Of a stretch of DNA of 18,223 bases, positions 14,065-18,223 are shown in pieces. The stretch lies in assembly GCA_964459805.1 (NCBI GenBank), contig CAYWOD010000052.1:1-18223 (forward strand). The letters are read 5' to 3'. The translations under genes and the position numbers were made by a program. How positions within the stretch are numbered: the first letter of the stretch is position 1; each line of letters opens with the position of its first letter. The stretch comes from DAOVRL01 sp964459805 (GTDB taxonomy: Bacteria > Planctomycetota > Phycisphaerae > Sedimentisphaerales > Anaerobacaceae). The notes below the pieces were generated by a model. It did no database searches. It was not told the origin of the DNA and worked only from the letters and a program-made list of their open reading frames with translations.

Positions 14065-14298
14065 GTGAAGAAGATACAAATACTCGGGGCCGGATGTCCT
14101 AAGTGCAAAAAGCTGGCCGAAAATGTAGAGACCGCCGCCAAGGAGCTGCAAATTGAATACGAAATAGAAAAGGTCACGGACATAAATGACATTATGGGCT
14201 TCGGCGTGATGATGACGCCCGCACTTGTAATAGACGGACAGGTGAAAACCGTGGGCAAGGTGCCCTCAACGGATGAAATTAAACAAATGCTCGCTTGA
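14065..14298 (+). CDS. Mini-thioredoxin (redox-active disulfide protein)
   Basis: This 77-residue thioredoxin-like protein is of the small redox-active disulfide family often found in arsenic and metal operons. The active site is GAGCPKCKKL with C11 and C14. TPALVIDGQV carries the conserved cis-proline region. No signal peptide is present, so it is cytoplasmic. The start is GTG at 14065, one base after the ACR3 stop (14061-14063). The overlapping ATG at 14063 would stop at once. It may supply electrons for arsenate or disulfide reduction or receive metalloid. No arsenate reductase gene is visible in the operon. Confidence 0.88.
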   Translation: MKKIQILGAGCPKCKKLAENVETAAKELQIEYEIEKVTDINDIMGFGVMMTPALVIDGQVKTVGKVPSTDEIKQMLA

Positions 14299-14460
14299 GC
14301 CCGGTAGATACAAATGATACGGTCATCACTGGCATTGTGGGCTCAGTGCCCGTGCAGCGGCGGCAAAGGTAGCCCGCTGTTGCTGCTGGCTGTGGTCGCT
14401 GCGGTATGGTTGCTGGCGAGTTGGGCAAGGTCAGTATATCGAAAGGAAGGTGTTTCACGT

Positions 14461-15762
14461 ATGAATAAGGTTGGGAAAATAGCAATCGTCGTTGTTCTAA
14501 TTGTCGTGGTGGTTGCCGTGATTGTTGTCAAGCGGAATAAGTCCGGCCGGGACGGCACAACGCCGGGGGCCGGGGCTGTCGGTCAGCAGGTCCCGGCAGA
14601 ATACAAGCCCGAGCAGCCCACAGGAAAGGGCCTGCCCGCTCTAATCGATATCGGAGCAGGCACGTGTATCCCCTGCAAACTGATGGCTCCAATCCTCGAA
14701 GAGCTTAAAAAAGAGCTTCAGGGTAAGGCTATAGTTCAGTTTCTTGACTTGAACAAATACCCCGGCGCAGCTAAGGAATATCGAATCAGAGTTATGCCCA
14801 CGCAGATTTTTTACGATGCAACGGGCAAGGAACTCTTCCGCCATGAAGGCTTCTATTCGAAAGAAGACATCCTGGGCAAGTGGAAAGAGCTTGGCGTGGA
14901 CCTTACTGCTCCGAAATTGCCAACTTTCGAGCGACTCGCTCCTGCCCAAGTGGACAATCGCCCCAGAGACAGCATCTGCTACATGTGTGACGGCGATATC
15001 GGCCCGAAAACACTGGTGACCGTTCAGACGGACAAGGGCCAGGTAAGGCTCTGCAGCCCGCACTGCTATTTCATCATGTATTCATGCCTGACCGAGGACA
15101 AGACCGGCTTCGAAAAGAGAGTCTCGCTAACGGACTGGGCAACGGGCAAGCTGATACCGGCCACTTCAGCAACCTGTCTGTACGCCCTGGACAGTCGGAC
15201 CGGGCGACCAATTGTAAAAGCCTTTGCCGACAAAGGAAACGCTGCGGCTGAGCAGGAAACCTCAGGCGGGAGCAGCATCGGCTGGACAGTTCTTCAACAA
15301 GAGGAATTAGCCACCCGTTGCGGCTTTTGTGATCGGGCGGTATATCCTCAAGATGCGGCAGTCGTGCGTGCCGGTGCGGTATCTACCTGGGGCTGCTGTT
15401 CGCACTGCGCGCTGGGGGTGGCAGCGCGGACGGGCCTTGACATCGAGGTTGGCGAGCGTGACCGGCTGACCGGTAGCGGAATTGTTGTCAAGACGCTGCA
15501 CGGCAGGGTGGCCTCGCTGGAGCCGGCGACCGCTGTCGCCTGGTTCGGCCGGCGCCGGAAACCGGACGGCACGTGGGGCTCAGCCGGCTGTTTCCACCAG
15601 GGCTTTTTTGCAAACCTCGACAACCTGGAAAAGTGGGTCGAACAAAACCCTTATGAAACAGGCAGGCTAATCAGTATCAGCCAGGCGCTCGCTGCAAAGA
15701 TGAAGTTATCGCCCCAGCAAATTCAAAAGGCCTGCAAAATCGGCGAATGCGCCCCAAAGTGA
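14461..15762 (+). CDS. Membrane-anchored thioredoxin / NosL-like / MerB-like fusion protein
   Basis: This is a 433-residue multi-domain protein. A hydrophobic anchor (about 7-22) and a low-complexity linker lead to a thioredoxin domain (about 58-145) with C69-I-P-C72 and the cis-Pro VMPTQIFY. Next comes a NosL-like part with C173-x2-C176, C198-x3-C202, then LTDWATGKLIPA and KAFADKGNA, resembling NosL copper-chaperone sequence. The C-terminal part (about 280-433) has C287-x2-C290 and WGCCSHCALG (C312, C313, C316). Its ATAVAWFG...AGCFHQGFF stretch (C377) resembles the MerB organomercurial lyase end (FCCHVHFFAS, with its catalytic Cys). MerB's CALD catalytic Asp is Gly here. The ATG at 14461 has aaggaagg ten bases upstream. 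The frame is open back to an ATG at 14314, which would add 49 residues and a second helix but lacks a ribosome site. The domain calls after thioredoxin are by eye. Confidence 0.72.
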   Translation: MNKVGKIAIVVVLIVVVVAVIVVKRNKSGRDGTTPGAGAVGQQVPAEYKPEQPTGKGLPALIDIGAGTCIPCKLMAPILEELKKELQGKAIVQFLDLNKYPGAAKEYRIRVMPTQIFYDATGKELFRHEGFYSKEDILGKWKELGVDLTAPKLPTFERLAPAQVDNRPRDSICYMCDGDIGPKTLVTVQTDKGQVRLCSPHCYFIMYSCLTEDKTGFEKRVSLTDWATGKLIPATSATCLYALDSRTGRPIVKAFADKGNAAAEQETSGGSSIGWTVLQQEELATRCGFCDRAVYPQDAAVVRAGAVSTWGCCSHCALGVAARTGLDIEVGERDRLTGSGIVVKTLHGRVASLEPATAVAWFGRRRKPDGTWGSAGCFHQGFFANLDNLEKWVEQNPYETGRLISISQALAAKMKLSPQQIQKACKIGECAPK

Positions 15763-15784
15763 GATTTGTAGGAGCAATCTATTG

Positions 15785-16483
15785 ATGGAACGACTTTTTA
15801 CGACTTTGACGCACGCGGTGGAAGGAACTCCTCTGATTGCAATCGGCGCCGCCTTTCTCTGGGGCATTCTCAGCATACTCTTGAGTCCCTGCCACCTCGC
15901 GAGCATCCCCTTGATAGTCGGTTTCATCGACGAACAGGGCCGGATTTCAACCAGACGTGCCTTCACTATTTCTACGCTCTTTGCCGTCGGGATACTAATC
16001 ACCATCGGAATAATCGGTGCGATTACCGCCGCCGCCGGCAGAATGATGGGCGACCTCGGCAAATACGGCAACTACTTTGTCGCTGTAGTCTTCTTTGTGG
16101 TTGGACTCCACCTGTTGGGTGTAATCCCGATGCCCTGGAGCGCTCCCGGGCGGGTCGGCATGAAACGCAGGGGCATGCTCGCCGCCCTCATTCTCGGCCT
16201 CGTTTTCGGCATCGCCCTCGGGCCCTGCACGTTTGCATATATGGCCCCCATGCTTGGTGTCACCTTCAAGCTCGCTGCAACACGCCTGTCCTATGGAGTT
16301 CTGTTGCTTGTGACTTATGGCGTGGGGCACTGCTCGGTGATTGTCTTTGCCGGCACCTGCACCGAGCTTGTCCAGCGATATATGAACTGGAACGAGAAAT
16401 CCAAAGGCGCCGTCATCGTAAAGAGAATCTGCGGAGTTCTTGTCCTGCTCGGAGGAATTTACCTTATCTACATCGCCTCTTAA
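15785..16483 (+). CDS. ccdA: CcdA/DsbD-type transmembrane electron transporter
   Basis: This 232-residue membrane protein of the CcdA family carries reducing equivalents from cytoplasmic thioredoxin across the inner membrane. The two redox cysteines sit in the family contexts LSPCHLASIP (C36) and LGPCTFAYMAP (C148), each in the first helix of a three-helix half. Six helices are expected. C183 and C192 are additional. The ATG at 15785 follows aggagc by about ten bases; a TTG three bases earlier is also possible. It starts 22 bases after the thioredoxin fusion gene, so the natural reading is that CcdA keeps the thioredoxin or NosL/MerB-like cysteines of that protein reduced outside the membrane. 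It is the last gene of the operon. Confidence 0.88.
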   Translation: MERLFTTLTHAVEGTPLIAIGAAFLWGILSILLSPCHLASIPLIVGFIDEQGRISTRRAFTISTLFAVGILITIGIIGAITAAAGRMMGDLGKYGNYFVAVVFFVVGLHLLGVIPMPWSAPGRVGMKRRGMLAALILGLVFGIALGPCTFAYMAPMLGVTFKLAATRLSYGVLLLVTYGVGHCSVIVFAGTCTELVQRYMNWNEKSKGAVIVKRICGVLVLLGGIYLIYIAS

Positions 16484-16489
16484 CACAGG

Positions 16490-16557
16490 AGGGGCTGCCT
16501 GGTACGCACAGTCAATCGGCTATGTAGCACAGCCGAATTACACCATCTGCAGCCCCT
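16490..16557 (+). terminator. Branched stem-loop at the end of the arsenic operon
   Basis: aggggctgc (16490-16498) pairs with gcagcccct (16549-16557), nine base pairs. Inside, tcggct (16516-16521) pairs with agccga (16531-16536). The structure begins seven bases after the last stop codon of the operon. There is only a short T-containing tail (tgtcatattt), so it may be an imperfect intrinsic terminator or a 3' stabiliser. Confidence 0.5.
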
Positions 16558-16642
16558 TGTCATATTTGCATAGAATCTTCCTGACCTTTTTGCCTTCTTT
16601 CGCTCAATCTCACGCTTCACCCGCTAAAGCGTGTATTCATTG

Positions 16643-16672
16643 TTGACATCTCGACCGGCCCCCATATATAGT
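16643..16672 (+). promoter_or_regulatory. Promoter of the phosphomannomutase gene
   Basis: TTGACA (16643-16648) and TATAGT (16667-16672) are separated by 18 bases, the same layout as the recR promoter. TATATA at 16665-16670 is an alternative -10. The start point would be near 16679, with a leader of about 74 bases. Confidence 0.7.
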
Positions 16673-16752
16673 ATTCAGCATAGACAAGGCCCTGCACCTC
16701 AGCGGGCCAAATAGACTAAAATTCGTCGCCAAGCAATCAAGGGAGCGTGCCA

Positions 16753-18129
16753 ATGGATCCTGCAATCTTCAAGGCCTATGACATCCGCGGATTATATCCC
16801 GATCAAATAAATGAAGAAGACGCGTGGAAGATCGGCAACGCCGCCGCGCAGTTCCTGCGGTCACTGCTCACCGGCTACGAGCGGGGCCAGGCCAATGCCC
16901 AGTCGCTCTGCGTCGGCCGCGATATGAGAACTCACAGCGAGCGCATCGCAAAGGCGCTTATCAAAGGAATGAACGCAACCGGAGCAAATGTGATCGATAT
17001 AGGAATGATCGACACCCCGCAAATGTACTTCGCAATCAATCACCTCGGCACCTGCGGCGGCGTACAGGTAACCGCATCGCACAATCCGGCCAAGTACAGC
17101 GGCTTCAAGGTATCGGGCCTCCGGGCCAAGCCCGTCGGCGCCGATACCGGCCTAAAAGACATACAGCATATCGCAATGGCCCTGCCTCACACAAAGGCCG
17201 GGGCCTCCGGCTCCGTGGAAAAACGAGACCTCACCGCCGATTACAAAAATCACGTTCTCAAGTTCCTCCAACCCAACAAAAAGGAGCTCAAGATCGCCAT
17301 CGACGCCTCGAACGGCATGGCCGGGAAAATGGTCCCCGCTGTCTTTGCCGACCTCCCCATAGAAATTATCTCGATCAACTTCGAGCACAAAGGTAAGTTC
17401 AAACACCCGCCAAACCCGCTAATCGAAAAGAACCTGGCCGAGGCAAAAGAAGCCGTAAAGAAAAACGATTGCCACTTCGGCTTCTGCTTCGACGGCGACG
17501 CCGACAGGCTCATGATGGTCGATGAGAAAGCCGATACCGTTACCTGCGACCTGATGACCGCCCTGATGGTCCCGTATTTCCTCGAAAAACAGCCAAAGGC
17601 AACCGTCGTGTATGACCTGCGCAGCAGCCGGGTCGTCCCCGAGGAGATTATCAAGCACGGCGGAACGCCACGCAGAGAGCGAGTCGGGCACGCCTATATG
17701 AAAAAGGCCATGCGCGATTCACACGCCGTCTTTGGAGGCGAGCTGTCGGGCCACTTCTACTACGCCGACAACTTCTGCACCGACTCGGGCCTGATTACAC
17801 TCGCCCACATGTTGAATATCGTCGGCAAGGCGAAAGTGCCCGTTAGCGAGCTGATCAAACCCCTGCGAAGATACCACTCCAGCGGCGAAATAAACTTCGA
17901 GGTCGAAGACAAGCAGACTAAAATGGACGAGCTGGCCAGAAGATACGGGGAAGGCCAAATCGACCACCTCGACGGAGTCGCCATAAGCTTCAAGGACTGG
18001 TGGTTCAACTGCCGCCCCAGCAACACCGAGCCGCTGCTGCGCCTCAACGTCGAAGCCAAAACACGAGAGCTCCTCGAAGAAAGGCTCGGCGAGATTGAAA
18101 GTCAGCTCGGCAAACCCGTCCGGCATTGA
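16753..18129 (+). CDS. manB: Phosphomannomutase / phosphoglucomutase
   Basis: This cytoplasmic alpha-D-phosphohexomutase interconverts mannose-6-P and mannose-1-P (and often the glucose forms), feeding GDP-mannose and surface polysaccharide synthesis. The 458-residue length matches AlgC-type enzymes. All four active-site loops are intact: the phosphoserine loop TASHNPAKYSGFK (S109), the Mg loop DGDADR (247-252), the sugar-binding GGELSGH (328-334) and the phosphate-binding RPSNTEP (421-427). The N-terminus FKAYDIRG is typical. The ATG at 16753 is preceded by aagggag at seven bases; a GTG at 16747 is less likely. It has its own promoter and is separate from the arsenic operon. Which sugar is preferred cannot be told from sequence. 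Confidence 0.92.
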   Translation: MDPAIFKAYDIRGLYPDQINEEDAWKIGNAAAQFLRSLLTGYERGQANAQSLCVGRDMRTHSERIAKALIKGMNATGANVIDIGMIDTPQMYFAINHLGTCGGVQVTASHNPAKYSGFKVSGLRAKPVGADTGLKDIQHIAMALPHTKAGASGSVEKRDLTADYKNHVLKFLQPNKKELKIAIDASNGMAGKMVPAVFADLPIEIISINFEHKGKFKHPPNPLIEKNLAEAKEAVKKNDCHFGFCFDGDADRLMMVDEKADTVTCDLMTALMVPYFLEKQPKATVVYDLRSSRVVPEEIIKHGGTPRRERVGHAYMKKAMRDSHAVFGGELSGHFYYADNFCTDSGLITLAHMLNIVGKAKVPVSELIKPLRRYHSSGEINFEVEDKQTKMDELARRYGEGQIDHLDGVAISFKDWWFNCRPSNTEPLLRLNVEAKTRELLEERLGEIESQLGKPVRH

Positions 18130-18168
18130 CGTTCACCTTGCCCCCGGCGTACAAGGAGATGGCAAGTT

Positions 18169-18223
18169 ATGGGTGCGCCAAGCGAAGCTGATGTGAGCAA
18201 GCTGGACAATCCAGCCTGGTCAA
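18169..18223 (+). CDS. Start of a further gene, cut by the window end
   Basis: An ATG at 18169 follows aaggag (18153-18158) by ten bases and opens a frame that runs to the window end, beginning MGAPSEADVSKLDNPAWS. A nearer ATG at 18159 stops after ten codons. The phrase LDNPxW recalls the start of some GNAT-type acetyltransferases, but 18 residues are too few to call. It lies 39 bases after the mutase and may be co-transcribed. Confidence 0.45.
   Translation, partial: MGAPSEADVSKLDNPAWS

Overview
The window looks like a chromosomal piece of a Gram-negative anaerobe or microaerobe with moderately high GC, most likely a planctomycete of the Phycisphaerae type. I infer this from the arsenic-operon proteins, a Gfo/Idh/MocA remnant, an RpoN gene and a kinase-less polysaccharide co-polymerase. 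This is recognition by eye and not a phylogeny. No rRNA, tRNA, CRISPR array, intact transposase or phage gene was seen.

Left part (1-6551): a putative L-glutamate gamma-semialdehyde dehydrogenase (rocA-like) and a convergent small ferredoxin come first. They are followed by a core information-processing block: the 4.5S SRP RNA, a four-helix-bundle protein, dnaX and, further on, recR. The SRP RNA-dnaX-(ybaB)-recR order is a known bacterial arrangement. Here a four-helix-bundle gene sits between the SRP RNA and dnaX. Two divergently oriented, mutually related membrane-protein genes occupy the place where ybaB would be expected. dnaX carries an in-frame run of nine A exactly after the gamma part, with stops just beyond it in both other frames. 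This is a candidate slippage or frameshift site that would make gamma beside tau.

Middle (6552-10919): two palindromic repeats, a shrunken composite Gfo/Idh/MocA pseudogene, rpoN with its own promoter, and an isolated Wzz/GumC-type co-polymerase gene on the minus strand. A 650-base intergenic stretch follows that ends in a 163-bp nested inverted-repeat element.

Right part (10920-16558): a seven-gene metalloid operon. It encodes an ArsR repressor, a Tat-exported FMN-reductase-like flavoprotein, an ArsP-type permease with an extra beta-rich domain, an ACR3 arsenite permease missing its middle, and a mini-thioredoxin. It ends with a membrane-anchored thioredoxin-NosL-like-MerB-like fusion and a CcdA-type electron transporter. 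ArsR would sense As(III) and the permeases would export it. CcdA would feed electrons from the cytoplasm to the extracytoplasmic thioredoxin/NosL/MerB-like protein. The ArsP, FMN-reductase and MerB-like combination suggests organo-metalloid chemistry, which is an inference and the most interesting hypothesis here.

End (16643-18223): a phosphomannomutase/phosphoglucomutase with a clear promoter, then the first codons of another gene cut by the window edge.
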